From the NCBI GenBank assembly GCA_018985235.1, contig JADGIG010000018.1, positions 1-47,148 on the forward strand: a stretch of 47,148 nucleotides of DNA, read 5' to 3'. The notes under the pieces are model-generated. The model was not told the DNA's origin and made no database searches. It worked only from the letters and a program-made list of their open reading frames with translations. Position 1 is the stretch's first letter, and every line of letters begins with the position of its first letter. The position numbers and the translations under genes are program-made. The DNA comes from Sanchytrium tribonematis (lineage: Eukaryota > Sanchytriomycota > Sanchytriomycetes > Sanchytriales > Sanchytriaceae). Shown here piece after piece: positions 18,600 through 28,340 of this stretch.

Positions 18600-21027
18600 T
18601 ACTTTTTAAATTGAATAAAGATAAATTGGATCCTTCGGGATGCTTTGGTTTAATCTCAAAAATAGGATCTTGGTCGTCGCCCAAATTTCTTGAACTTGCA
18701 TAGTTCTTGCTTGCAATATTTGAAAAGATTGAGGTACGTGCCATATTATGATTGCCATTTGATATGGAAGTGTCTTGATTCTTGAATAGTGAAAATCCCG
18801 AGCTCGATTGATTACCAAGAAAGAAACTTGATTGTGGTTGAGAAGTTGGATCGAAAATTGGGCTTTGACGCAAGTCTATGGGACCTGTTTTGAAGGCATC
18901 CGTTTTTTTAAATATTTTCAACGAATTTCGAGAATCAATTGGAGGGCTTAGTTTTGGTGCACTAATTGCGCTATTTTCAAATAAACTCTTGTCAAATAAT
19001 CGATCTTTTTTATCCAAACAAGCAAATGGATTTATATTTGCATCCTTTGATTCTATTTTTTTAAAATGATTCTTTTTTTGGGTGCGAAAAGGTTCATAGT
19101 TTTCACGAGGTTTGTGTCGTTTCAAAGGTTCTTTCACAAAAGTTGATTTGCTGCTACTTGTGAGTAAACTTGGATTTTGGCTTTTGTGCGCAGTATGGTT
19201 ATTAGCCAGATTAGGATCTTGAATGGGCTTTGGACTCTCTGAGAAAATGGATTTTTTTCCATGGAGCACAGGTATGGATTTGAGTGGTACCGAGGTATTG
19301 TTTTTGGGTATAAATTTTACAAACTCTGGTTTTGAAGCCTTTTGATTGCATAAATCAAGAGCAGATGGAAAGAGAGCAGGTAAATCCTCTTCTTCTGTGT
19401 CCGAAGAGCAATTTAAATCCCTATATGTGTCTGTAAACAAAGGCATTCTCTTCATAGGTATTTCATTCCCGCTATTCTTATCCAAGGTAATTTTAGGAAG
19501 TAATGCCTTTTGCTGCGAACTCACATTATTTATAAATAATCTTGGCTCGGAATGTGGTCGTGTTTGATTTATCGAATGAAGTTTTTCAAGCGATTCTTCA
19601 GGCTTGGGTGTTTTTTTTGAAGAAACCAGTATTACATCGGGATCAATAAAAGACGTTTCACTAACTTGGGATCCGGAGGAAATTTCGATATTTTTATATT
19701 TTTCAACAAAATCAGGTGTATGTGGTTCCATATTCAAGGAACCGGAAAGGTTTTTAGAAGAGTCTTTTCTATCATATTTTTTGTTCGTCATGATAGACCG
19801 GTCAATCAGTTTCTTCGGACGGTTGGAAGTAGCCTTCCTCAGTCTCCGAGAAGTCCTCAGATTCTCATTTACCTTTGAAAAATGATCTTTTGGTTTGTAT
19901 GATTTTTCGGGCTTCAAGGAAACTGCTGGCTTCCCTGGTTTCGAGTTATATAATTGCCTGGGTGCTGTTGGTCGACTTTGGATTGGCTCGTATGATAACT
20001 TGACTTCTGGGTTGTACCTAGTCGCTTTAAGAACAGCTACATTGAGCATATCATTAGCCTCAAGCTGATCAAGCTGGTTCTTTTTAAGCTCCATTCTGGA
20101 CGTATCTGATACACCAAGAAAGGGAATGTCTGGCTCAAAGTCCACAATATCCAAAATTGTATTTTCTTTGAGGTCCATATCTCCAACTATTAATTTCGTG
20201 TCGTCTTCCACAGAGGTTAGGTGGTCGCTATCATCTGCATCAAATTTTTCAAAATCTTGATTTAAAATTTGAGGTACAGCGTCAATCATCTGGGTGCTAG
20301 TGACTGCGGCCGATTCGTAGCAACTCAAATTCTCAAAAAAGAATTTGCAGCATTCTCGCGGACACAGATTCATTGCCTTCTGGATGGACCAAATTTCGAC
20401 TTTCACATTTGAATCTTCTTCAATTCTAACAGTGAGTTTACCATGAAGTCCTGCTGCGTATTTTACTCGATTAATTTTCAAGATTTTATATGAGGTTTTC
20501 GAAATTTTGCTGTAACTTGAGTTTGGGAGTCCGCATAAAATCATTTTAATCGAATTTTTCATTTTTTGTGTTCCATCATTACAATTACTAATATAAGAAT
20601 ATATTCTTTCAAGAACCAGTTCTAGTTTCGTCAGTTCAATTTTGCTTTTATCTGTGGCATATTCAAGCGCCTTCTCCGCCAAAAATAAGGATTTTTTTAA
20701 GTTTTGGATATAGTTGTATTTTACATCAGTACTAACGTTGTTATCTAATTCCCATGTATTTTCTTTCTCGTCATATCCCAGCCATTTTATAAGGTATACT
20801 AGCTTGTTTTCTTTTTCATCCAGATAACAATCCATGATTTTATCAACAAAAAATTCATTTTCTCGTAAGTCGGTAATAGGCTCAGGTTGTGGCAAATAAT
20901 CCAAATTTTCATCGCTCTCTGACCCTTCATCGTCTTCACTACTATGGTGTCTACTTCGAAGTGAATAATTGATCACGGAATCTTGCAGCATTTTTTGAAA
21001 TTCAAGAGGAGGATCAAACAATTTCAT
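18595..21027 (-). CDS. Chromodomain protein with long disordered tail
   Basis: 810 residues. A chromodomain lies at about 58-110: FFVDKIMDCYLDEKENKLVY, then IKWLGYDEKENTWE with the aromatic residues that cage methyl-lysine. It is preceded by an acidic segment (SSEDDEGSESDENLDY), as in HP1. Residues about 110-270 look folded; the other 500 are Ser/Lys/Pro-rich, ending in repeated FN/FG-like short motifs (SSFFLGNQSSSGFSLF). No chromoshadow domain is evident, so this is not a plain HP1. A role in chromatin reading is inferred from the domain alone. Confidence 0.75.
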   Translation of the reverse strand: MKLFDPPLEFQKMLQDSVINYSLRSRHHSSEDDEGSESDENLDYLPQPEPITDLRENEFFVDKIMDCYLDEKENKLVYLIKWLGYDEKENTWELDNNVSTDVKYNYIQNLKKSLFLAEKALEYATDKSKIELTKLELVLERIYSYISNCNDGTQKMKNSIKMILCGLPNSSYSKISKTSYKILKINRVKYAAGLHGKLTVRIEEDSNVKVEIWSIQKAMNLCPRECCKFFFENLSCYESAAVTSTQMIDAVPQILNQDFEKFDADDSDHLTSVEDDTKLIVGDMDLKENTILDIVDFEPDIPFLGVSDTSRMELKKNQLDQLEANDMLNVAVLKATRYNPEVKLSYEPIQSRPTAPRQLYNSKPGKPAVSLKPEKSYKPKDHFSKVNENLRTSRRLRKATSNRPKKLIDRSIMTNKKYDRKDSSKNLSGSLNMEPHTPDFVEKYKNIEISSGSQVSETSFIDPDVILVSSKKTPKPEESLEKLHSINQTRPHSEPRLFINNVSSQQKALLPKITLDKNSGNEIPMKRMPLFTDTYRDLNCSSDTEEEDLPALFPSALDLCNQKASKPEFVKFIPKNNTSVPLKSIPVLHGKKSIFSESPKPIQDPNLANNHTAHKSQNPSLLTSSSKSTFVKEPLKRHKPRENYEPFRTQKKNHFKKIESKDANINPFACLDKKDRLFDKSLFENSAISAPKLSPPIDSRNSLKIFKKTDAFKTGPIDLRQSPIFDPTSQPQSSFFLGNQSSSGFSLFKNQDTSISNGNHNMARTSIFSNIASKNYASSRNLGDDQDPIFEIKPKHPEGSNLSLFNLKSK

Positions 21028-21108
21028 TTTCGAAACTTAGCACCAACAAGCCAAACTTAAAAAAATTAGAAATAATGAATGTTTACTGAAAGTTTTGACT
21101 GAACGCAC

Positions 21109-21948
21109 TTAATCATCTAAACCCAACTTATCAAAGTCCAATTCTACATCGAGTCGTTTTCGATCTTGGCGAGTTTTTTCTGCTTCTTCCCTCATTTTCT
21201 TGTATTTCTCAAAATCTTTTTTAGATTCGTTGATTTTGTCTATTAAGGATCCAACTTCTCCTTTTAGAGACGATCCACAAGCTGCCACCAATACTTTGTA
21301 AAAATCTTCCAGCATCAATGCCATACTTTGAGCCAAATCCGTAGCGTAACTACCGTGATCCTCATATTCATTTAAATGTGACATAAACTCGTCGTAATCA
21401 GACATCCATAGCAACAATTTGCTAGTATCCATTTCATCAGACTTATTTAAGTACAATACGAAAGGGAGTTGCGACTTGTACATAATCGAACAAGCATAAA
21501 CTAAATTGGACATAAAAGATACCGGGTTATTACATTTGACAGAATCCACGACGTAAACAATAGTGACTTTAAATTGTGATGCCAATGTTTCCATAATGAT
21601 TTGACCACTCGCCGACCATGTAAAAGCTTCAATTTGTCCAGGAGTGTCAACGACAACGTATTTGGGATTTCTTTTTTTAATTAGTTCTATTACATCATGA
21701 AATTTAGTAGCAAATAAATTTAGCGCTGTCATAATAGCACCATTCGGCCCCAAGGAATAATCTTTCATAAGTTGGTCATAGTCAATTGTATCTCTTATGT
21801 CAATATTTGCTGTATATGCGAGATGCAGTACGGCTGGATCCAGATTTACAGTGTACGGGTCCATCTTCTGTAAGGCTTTAATTGTAGCTGATTTACCAGC
21901 TGCTGCCATTCCTATGAGTATAATTACATGAGTGTCTTCAATTGCCAT
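21109..21948 (-). CDS. NPA3: GPN-loop GTPase 1 (RNA polymerase II assembly/import)
   Basis: 279 residues from the ATG at 21948. The frame is open further upstream, but that part would overlap the divergent CFAP73-like gene and lacks family sequence. Seen: P-loop GMAAAGKSAT, the defining Gly-Pro-Asn in YSLGPNGAIMTALNLFATKF, VDTPGQIEAFTWSASG, the NKSD base motif in LYLNKSDEMD, and an acidic C-terminal tail (DFDKLGLDD). GPN1/Npa3 helps assemble RNA polymerase II and bring it into the nucleus. Only 37 bp separate its start from that of the divergent gene. Confidence 0.95.
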   Translation of the reverse strand: MAIEDTHVIILIGMAAAGKSATIKALQKMDPYTVNLDPAVLHLAYTANIDIRDTIDYDQLMKDYSLGPNGAIMTALNLFATKFHDVIELIKKRNPKYVVVDTPGQIEAFTWSASGQIIMETLASQFKVTIVYVVDSVKCNNPVSFMSNLVYACSIMYKSQLPFVLYLNKSDEMDTSKLLLWMSDYDEFMSHLNEYEDHGSYATDLAQSMALMLEDFYKVLVAACGSSLKGEVGSLIDKINESKKDFEKYKKMREEAEKTRQDRKRLDVELDFDKLGLDD

Positions 21949-21985
21949 CTCAATATTGTGTAACAGGGATAATCCGAAATTCAAA

Positions 21986-22804
21986 ATGCCACAGGATTTT
22001 AAGGTTAACCAAGACATTTTTATTACTCAAAGAGGAGGGAAAATTCAACTAGAACCTATTAAAGCATATGCTAGGGGCTCATTCGAGTATCCCATGCAGC
22101 CAATTTTATTAGATAATAATTTAGCAGCAGTCCAAGACACATTTTTATATGAAATTCAGGACAGACATTTGTTATTGTCGAAAAAATTAGGCGTATTCCA
22201 AGCTGAATTTGAAAAATGGACTGCTGAAAAGCAATTGATGATTAAATTGTACAATGAAGAAAAGGATCGTTATAATTCACACAAGGAAAAGTTTACAAAG
22301 TTTATAGAGGAGAACAGAGTCAAAATGAAGAGGTCACAGAGGAAAGCAGAAGAGGAAATTAAAACGAGGATCGAAACAGAGGCTAAGATTAAGGAACTCC
22401 AAGGAGAAATTCAACATAGTAGCCTAGAAATGGAAAAATTAGTCGCAGATTGCAAAAGTAAGAAAGACCTTGAAATCATTTTGGAAAATACTATTAAACA
22501 CGATACAAAAAGCACATGCTATAGAGTTTCAACTTGGATTAGTCACGCAGAATCTCTGTTGGAACAACATTGTAGTATAAAAAATACTGTCAGCGATTCT
22601 AGATATGATGGTGAAATAGACAAAAATCCAGAAAGCAAACGGCCCAGTGATTCCAAGATTGATATCGGCTTTGAAGAGAATCCTACTTCGAGCCTCGAAA
22701 CAAGTCAAATTAAATTGTGCATAGAAACGTTGTGCAATACTTTACATTGCAAATCAGAGTACCTGCATTATGTTATTAAAGATTTTGCCGATACAGTTCA
22801 ATAA
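21986..22804 (+). CDS. CFAP73: CFAP73/CCDC42-family coiled-coil (DUF4200) axonemal protein
   Basis: 272 residues from the ATG at 21986. Residues about 60-170 form the DUF4200 coiled coil: LSKKLGVFQAEFEKWTAEKQ, then HKEKFTKFIEENRVKMKRS and QRKAEEEIKTRIETEAKI. The F-x-KFI-EEN-x-KxKR-xx-KAEEE pattern is typical of CFAP73, CCDC42 and MIA2, which belong to the modifier of inner dynein arms complex on axonemes. This is the best evidence in the window for a flagellated stage. Which DUF4200 paralogue it is remains open. The last codon and stop lie inside the palindromic poly(A) signal. Confidence 0.75.
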   Translation: MPQDFKVNQDIFITQRGGKIQLEPIKAYARGSFEYPMQPILLDNNLAAVQDTFLYEIQDRHLLLSKKLGVFQAEFEKWTAEKQLMIKLYNEEKDRYNSHKEKFTKFIEENRVKMKRSQRKAEEEIKTRIETEAKIKELQGEIQHSSLEMEKLVADCKSKKDLEIILENTIKHDTKSTCYRVSTWISHAESLLEQHCSIKNTVSDSRYDGEIDKNPESKRPSDSKIDIGFEENPTSSLETSQIKLCIETLCNTLHCKSEYLHYVIKDFADTVQ

Positions 22805-22811
22805 ATTTATT
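22800..22811. terminator. Palindromic two-way poly(A) signal between CFAP73-like and LCL3
   Basis: AATAAATTTATT, a perfect 12-bp palindrome. It contains the TAA stop of the + gene (22802-22804) and overlaps the stop of LCL3 (22810-22812). Both genes get an AATAAA from the same bases. Confidence 0.6.
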
Positions 22812-23559
22812 ATTGTTTATTACTCCGAAAAGCCTCTTTATAATCTCCCGGGCTAATAAAATCCTTCAAGCCCCAAACCCCAACTTTTTTATGCTTAGCT
22901 TTATCTTGAAGAGATACAAGCTTATCCTTCAAGCCCCCATATTCTGCACCAGCAGCTGTATAAACCACTGCTAGGCCTTTTTTAATCATTTCCTCTGAAA
23001 TATTTTTATAATATGGAATAAAAGGAATAGGTTGATAAAATACAAAGCAGACTAATCTAGAATACTGATCTCTCTTAAAAGGTTGTATAACAACCTTCCT
23101 GAGGTGTATAAATGACGTTGTTTCTACCTGGAGTAAGTTTTTCAGGTATTCCGTGGCTTCTTTTGACAAGGGCTGAGCAGTCATACCAAAATGGGCGGAT
23201 TCTGGGGCATCCACACCAGCCAGTCGAATCGGTATACTCCCCTCTTTCCGCATTGATTTCATTTCCTCATGTGTTGACTTTTTGAATTTGGCTTGCCTCT
23301 TCCCAGTCAAAAACCAGAAAATTTGAGTAATTTCTGGGGTATGATAAAGTCTAAAATTATCACCATCTTTTACTGTGACAGCATATCCTTTAAGGCAGTG
23401 AGTACCTTTTAAATACCTTGGGTGCAAATCGTCAATAGTGGGGTATCTTCTATAGTAAGCATTCCTCTTTCTGAAAACTACACCTGATACTGCCAGTGCA
23501 GAAAATATGGCGAACGACACGATGCTAGAACTTTGATAATCATTCCACTCAGCCCACAT
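22810..23559 (-). CDS. LCL3: LCL3-type thermonuclease-domain membrane protein
   Basis: 249 residues from the first ATG at 23559. One membrane span near residues 12-30 (SIVSFAIFSALAVSGVVF) is followed by an SNase/TNase fold: GYAVTVKDGDNFRLYHTP, IPIRLAGVDAPESAHFG and PFKRDQYSRLVCFVF, which keep the catalytic Arg, Glu and Arg set. The order and spacing match fungal LCL3, a mitochondrial membrane protein annotated as a probable endonuclease. It sits head-on against the CFAP73-like gene with 5 bp between stops. Confidence 0.92.
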   Translation of the reverse strand: MWAEWNDYQSSSIVSFAIFSALAVSGVVFRKRNAYYRRYPTIDDLHPRYLKGTHCLKGYAVTVKDGDNFRLYHTPEITQIFWFLTGKRQAKFKKSTHEEMKSMRKEGSIPIRLAGVDAPESAHFGMTAQPLSKEATEYLKNLLQVETTSFIHLRKVVIQPFKRDQYSRLVCFVFYQPIPFIPYYKNISEEMIKKGLAVVYTAAGAEYGGLKDKLVSLQDKAKHKKVGVWGLKDFISPGDYKEAFRSNKQ

Positions 23560-23587
23560 ACGTTTCAAAAAATTGATTTATTAGGTT

Positions 23588-25478
23588 TTATTGTGGTCGT
23601 CTATATGGTTGCTGCATACCAGGTTGAGGATAATAATAACCTCCAAGTTGCATATTGGGCATCTGTTGATTCATCTGAGGTGGCATTTGTTGTGGCATAC
23701 CGGGGGACATACTTGGTTGCTGCTGCATTTGCGGCCTAACCTGACCCTGCATTTGTTGTGGTTGCATTTGCTGCATTTGACCTTGTATTTGTTGTTGGGG
23801 TATTTGCTGCATCTGACCTTGCATCGGTTGTTGTATTTGGTTTGGCATCATTTGATATGGTGGCATCATTCCATAGGGAGGCCTAAATTGTCCCATGTTT
23901 GGCCTCTGGGGCATATACATACCAGGCTGATACATGCCCATCATATTTGGCCTAAAATTACCAGTCATTTGTGGTCTTTGAAATTGGTTTGCATATTGAG
24001 GATTTGTACCCCGCATGCTAGGACTCCCCATGGGCTGAGCATACATTAATGGAGAATTCTGTGGCTGTTGTTGTGGAGTATTTGATGGTTGAGAAGGGTT
24101 CATTTGTTGTTGTGATTGAGCTTGATTAGCAATCGCTTGGGGAGGTTGATGTTGAACTTGCGGTTGCTGCTGTTGTGGCTGTTGTTGTTGTTGTTGTTGT
24201 TGTTGTTGCTGCTGTTGCAATGGTGCTTGTGAAGATGCTTGTTGCATTGGCTGCTGTGACATTGGCTGAGGAACTTGACCTGGAGGAGGATTTTGTTGAG
24301 TTTGAGCATAGGATGGACTAGCATAGCCTAGGCATTGTAGAATATCTTGTGGAAATTGAGTTTTTATCATAACTAATCCCAGCAGTCTATTGTTATTCAT
24401 AAATATACAGAATCCGTGAAAATTATCTACATTCTTAACAACCGCTACCTTTCTTTGCTCTTGAAGATTTCGTCTAATATTTTCAAATTGAGGAGTATTT
24501 TGGTGGTCTTCGAAGGAAACTATAGGAATATGATTTGTCTGAACATATCCTTGTAAAGTGTGTATGTTGACTGTAAAAAGACCGAAAATATTAAGACTTG
24601 GAGGCCACTGAGCGCAATTACTAAATTAAAATGAAATACAATTGAGCTGGGTCGTGCTTTGAAATTGGAGTAGCAATGACAGACGATACAATATCATTCA
24701 GTTGGATTTGGCCAGTCCACAATGGGGAAGTAGGAGCAAAAGATGGCTGCATTTCGGGAGACTGATGTTCACTCAAGGCATTGGGTCCAGGATAGTAGTC
24801 TTGTGGTTGCGGTATCATCATACCCGGAGCCATATGCATATTTTGGTGTATAGGCATTCCCATAGCACCCATCATGTTCCCGTTTGCCACATTAAGAGTT
24901 GGGTCGCCATATGTAACAGAAGCGGGAATTCCACCGTTGCCTTGAGATAGTGATGGAATTTCATTTACAAATAATTTGTCCATAATAACAGTATAGTTAG
25001 GATTGCTTAATTTCCAGCCATTTGTACTTAGTTCTTCAATAGGTTTGAGTCCCTTTTTACATAAAATTGATAAACTTATAGTCTCCTCCATCATTTTTTC
25101 CAACAGAGTTTCCATGCTTGTTATATTTTCGTCATTAGTTGGCTTTGAGAAACCATCTGAAAATAATGTATTTGTAATAACAATAATATGTCTCTGTCCG
25201 ACCAAATTTTTTAAACTGTTGTAGGCTAAGAATAGTGCATCCATTAAAGGATTTGCCATCGGACTCAAATGGTCAAATTGAATTTCCGCAATTTCTTTTA
25301 AGGAATCTGCTAGCGAGGCTCTGGACCTGACTTTGGCACTTCCGACGTGGTACGTCACAAGAAGACATGGCAGATTCATATTAATTTCTGCTGTGCTAAG
25401 GATATTATTTAAAATAGGGAGTGTTGTCGTCTTTACATTTCGATTGGCTATTGATTGATCCAAAACGAGGCAGATCAT
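23588..25478 (-). CDS. MED25: Mediator subunit 25-like protein: vWA domain plus polyQ tail (two exons)
   Basis: Exons 24640-25478 and 23588-24620 join over a 19-nt intron to give 623 residues. The N-terminus is a von Willebrand A-type fold (MICLVLDQSIANR, LLVTYHVG, PLMDALFLAYNSL, QRHIIVITNTLFSDG) as in MED25. The junction region reads FNCAQWPPSLNIFG and is followed by a globular stretch similar in position to the PTOV/ACID domain. The last 250 residues are Gln/Pro/Met-rich with a long polyQ run. MED25 contacts activators in plants and animals and is absent from baker's yeast. Assignment rests on domain order; other vWA-polyQ regulators are possible. Confidence 0.6.
24181..24219. repeat. Trinucleotide (GTT/CAA) microsatellite encoding polyQ
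   Basis: Nine GTT units, then GCT and GTT variants, coding on the minus strand for an uninterrupted run of glutamines in the MED25-like protein. Mixed CAA/CAG use suggests an old tract, but the pure part could still vary in length. Confidence 0.85.
24621..24639 (-). other. 19-nt intron in the MED25-like gene
   Basis: GTATTTCATTTTAATTTAG, phase 2. Splicing joins two ORFs in frame as QLQF-type sequence (AQ-FNCAQWPPS); reading through gives LYFILI and a stop. Downstream sequence stays open for over 1 kb in the joined frame. Confidence 0.88.
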
Positions 25479-25543
25479 TGTTTCACTGAATCTCCTCAAA
25501 ACTTCTTAAACCCAGATTAAGATTGCAAACAAAAAATTATTTA

Positions 25544-26864
25544 TTAACGGAGCAAACGCGTTGGATTTGTAGATTTTGAATGCTGGAACACTTTCCAGCA
25601 CTTGAGTCTTCCATCTGCAGCGGCTGTGCAAACAGTTTCGTTGTCTGGGCCAAGTGCAGCATAAAGCACTCGACTTGTATGTGCTTGAAACGCAAATAAT
25701 TGCTTCAGAGAAACTGAAGAATGTTCAAATAATCCAAAATTTGACAAAGATTCTGAACTATTGTCAGAGTATTTCCACACATGCATCATATTTTGAGAAT
25801 ATCCATGCGTAGAACATATTTCAGAGGTGCTTTTCGACCATAGAATATTACACACTTGTGAAGATGTGTCTATATTGACAAGCAATGCATTTTGGGCAGT
25901 ATCCCAAATTTTTAAACATTTGTCCGCTGTTCCACCACCTGTAGCCAATATAGACGGCTACGTGAATATAAAATACCTTGTTAGGTGACCATGAAACCGC
26001 CTTGACAGCCGCATTGTGTTCATGAACACCCACGGGCTGACTAGGATGCCTTAAATCCCATACCATAAACACATTGTCATTCCCACCTGATGCCAAATAG
26101 TTGCCTGTACTGTTGAACGCAAGTCCACAAATTTCTTGTTTGTGTTTCTCAAATTTTAGTATAGGGCTTTTATCGTTGCTGTTAATATCATAAACGTAAA
26201 CATTTTTGTCTCTACATCCAGCGGCTAACACGCTTTCTGATTTCCAATCAAGACATCCGATTCGTTGAGACAATTTTGCTATTAAATTACCTCCAGAAGA
26301 AACGCCGCTGGAAAGGTCTTTATATTCTAATTTTCCTTGATGAGTTCCTATACCCATTATTGATCCGGTGGGATTATATCGCATACTAGTTATGTGATCA
26401 TTTTCTAGGGAATAAAACTTGTAATTTAGATCATTTCCAGGATTCAATATATATAAATTACTACTTAGACCAATTCCAATCAGTCCTTGTGGAGACCAAT
26501 CTAGTACATTAAGATAGTAATCATCCATGATGTCTTCTAGTTGGTATTGCTTTATAGGAACTTTTGAGTGCCTCAATCTGTCTATTATAACATCTTTTTT
26601 TATTTCAAGAGTTGGTGGTTGTCTAATAAACTTTTTACTTGTAACTGACTTTGATTTTAAATGATTTCTTGGAAATAAAACGCTAGAATATATAGATTTG
26701 TTTAATCTACTGGGTATCATTCTGTCTTTGGTAGGCGTTACGAAAGAATCCTTTCGGAATTCGTCTTCATCGTCTTCTATTCTTCTTTTCTTCTTGACTG
26801 GGGTTTTAAACACATCTTGATGCTCTGGAGGGCGATTATTTCTCTTTGGGGTTGAAGCAGACAT
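25544..26864 (-). CDS. CDH1: APC/C activator of the CDC20/CDH1 (fizzy) family (two exons)
   Basis: Exons 25977-26864 and 25544-25957 join over a 19-nt intron to give 433 residues. The C-box KDRMIPSR near residue 45 and a seven-bladed WD40 propeller are present: YYLNVLDWSPQGLIGIGL, HKQEICGLAFNSTGNYLASGG-ND, AVKAVSWSPNKPSILATGG, and SQVCNILWSKSTSEICSTHG. It recruits substrates to the anaphase-promoting complex. The blade sequence after C-box is nearer CDH1/FZR1 than CDC20, but a meiotic form such as AMA1 is not excluded. The usual C-terminal Ile-Arg tail reads Leu-Arg here. Confidence 0.9.
25958..25976 (-). other. 19-nt intron in the APC/C activator gene
   Basis: GTATTTTATATTCACGTAG, phase 0. 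Splicing restores SWSPNKPSILATGGGTADK, the conserved SWSP-x-LATGGGTAD of this family. The branch-site block is TTCAC rather than TTAAT. Confidence 0.93.
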
Positions 26865-26943
26865 TTTTAGAAAAAAATCTTGGTTGAAACCTGCCGGAGT
26901 TTTTCATTAAATTTTTTTAATAAATTTATTGCCATCTAAAAGT

Positions 26944-28176
26944 TTAGCTCACGCCCAGCTGAGATTCGATTAGGTCACTTAGCATCCTAGGACTACTTCT
27001 TTGGTCTTTATCCAACTTATATGTGGATTCAAACAATTTTCCGTCCACACTTTCCATTATAAAGTATCTTACATTATTTTTTACAACGACATGACCTTTG
27101 GCAGGCAATTCAGCTGGTGGATCTTCGTACATGCTTAACAATAATACATAATCCTCAAATGATAGACGAGAATCGTGAGTTGCAAACCCGAATTGCAAAT
27201 CCTTGTCATCAATTACTTTAAGATAATTTTCAGTCTGAGTATAATCGGCATGCATTACTCCTGAACTTAAAATATCAGAACGCTTTTTACACAATTTTGC
27301 TGCAAAAGAATAGAATACACAAGCAATGACAGACGAATAGCATATATTATCTTTCTTGGTTATGAGATCTAAAACAATGCCTCCAAGGCTCAAATCCAAG
27401 GGTTTCTGTTCTTCCACCGGAGAGCTTTTCCTTGCGACTGCAGCCCAAGAAAACTGATTTTCCTTACTACTTTCGAATTCATTAAGATTACTACTGTTGG
27501 TATCAATTGTAGTAGATAAACGCCTATCAAGTTCTTGGTGTATTTTATCTGCAATGTCTTTTACAATTCCATTGATCGAGTTTATAATAGCAATTTCATA
27601 GCTGTGGTACAAATCAATCAGTTTGCTTGAATCCATGATGCCATTCTCACAAATCTCAGCCTGAGGCGTACCATAAAGTGCTCCATCATATTCAAGGTAT
27701 TCGTAATAAGGTAAATGTGCCTTAATACGAACTTTTTTCCCCTTAGTAAAATATATTTGTCTTTCATTTTCTTTCGTCTGGTGAATTTCCACTGGAATTA
27801 GCATTTGTGCCTTGCTATAATTTGAACAAATTGGACAAGCAAAAGATTTGTTGCTTGCTGGAATGCTGCTTTCTGGAGAATTTGTAGAGACTCTCAAAGG
27901 TGCGGTAGATTCAATAATCGATTCGGCAATACTCAATATTATGGGCTTCAAAGTAGAAATAGACAGGTCATCGATTGAATTAATTTTAAGAGAAGGGACT
28001 TCAATGAAAGGAGTATAAATCATTCGAAGGACGCAAGGTAGGCAAAATATATGATTACAGCTGACGATCACTGGAGCAAGAATAACATGATCTAGGCAGA
28101 TAGGACAGATTACCTTCCCGCCGTAGAAAACCTTCAAAGAAGGTTCCCGGCCTACGTAAAAGGTCGATGTTTTCAT
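26944..28176 (-). CDS. RING-finger protein, RNF10/MAG2-like
   Basis: 410 residues. An N-terminal RING-HC has CPICLDHVILAPVIVSCNHIFC, PCVLRMI and, after an insertion of about 60 residues, a second half FACPICSNYSKAQMLIPVEI. Splitting the RING before the last CPxC pair is unusual. The start (FYVGREPSLKV) and the step from CPIC to PVEI resemble RNF10/Mag2, an E3 ligase acting on small-subunit ribosomal proteins. The C-terminal half contains a conserved-looking region (ENYLKVIDDKDLQFG, FEDYVLLLSMYEDPPAELP) near the family's C-terminal domain. Family call is moderate. Confidence 0.65.
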   Translation of the reverse strand: MKTSTFYVGREPSLKVFYGGKVICPICLDHVILAPVIVSCNHIFCLPCVLRMIYTPFIEVPSLKINSIDDLSISTLKPIILSIAESIIESTAPLRVSTNSPESSIPASNKSFACPICSNYSKAQMLIPVEIHQTKENERQIYFTKGKKVRIKAHLPYYEYLEYDGALYGTPQAEICENGIMDSSKLIDLYHSYEIAIINSINGIVKDIADKIHQELDRRLSTTIDTNSSNLNEFESSKENQFSWAAVARKSSPVEEQKPLDLSLGGIVLDLITKKDNICYSSVIACVFYSFAAKLCKKRSDILSSGVMHADYTQTENYLKVIDDKDLQFGFATHDSRLSFEDYVLLLSMYEDPPAELPAKGHVVVKNNVRYFIMESVDGKLFESTYKLDKDQRSSPRMLSDLIESQLGVS

Positions 28177-28340
28177 CAGAAAATCCGACGTTTCAGCTGC
28201 AAAGAATCAAATAGTTGCCTTTTGTGAGATTGCCTATAATTTGAGTCTTTCAATTTTTAACTTGACGAAGCTTAAAATCCATCAATTAGAAAAATCAAAA
28301 TGTTGTAAGGCTTTGGAATTGTTAAAATTAGGAGTGAAAC

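Noticed and set aside
19346-19885. Plus-strand ORFs opposite the chromodomain tail
   Set aside because: Composition mirrors the antisense of a Ser/Lys-rich disordered region; no start context or protein-like pattern.
24100-24324. Additional open frames through the polyQ region (poly-Asn and other frames)
   Set aside because: Low-complexity CAA/CAG repeats leave all frames open; only the frame joined to the vWA exon is supported.
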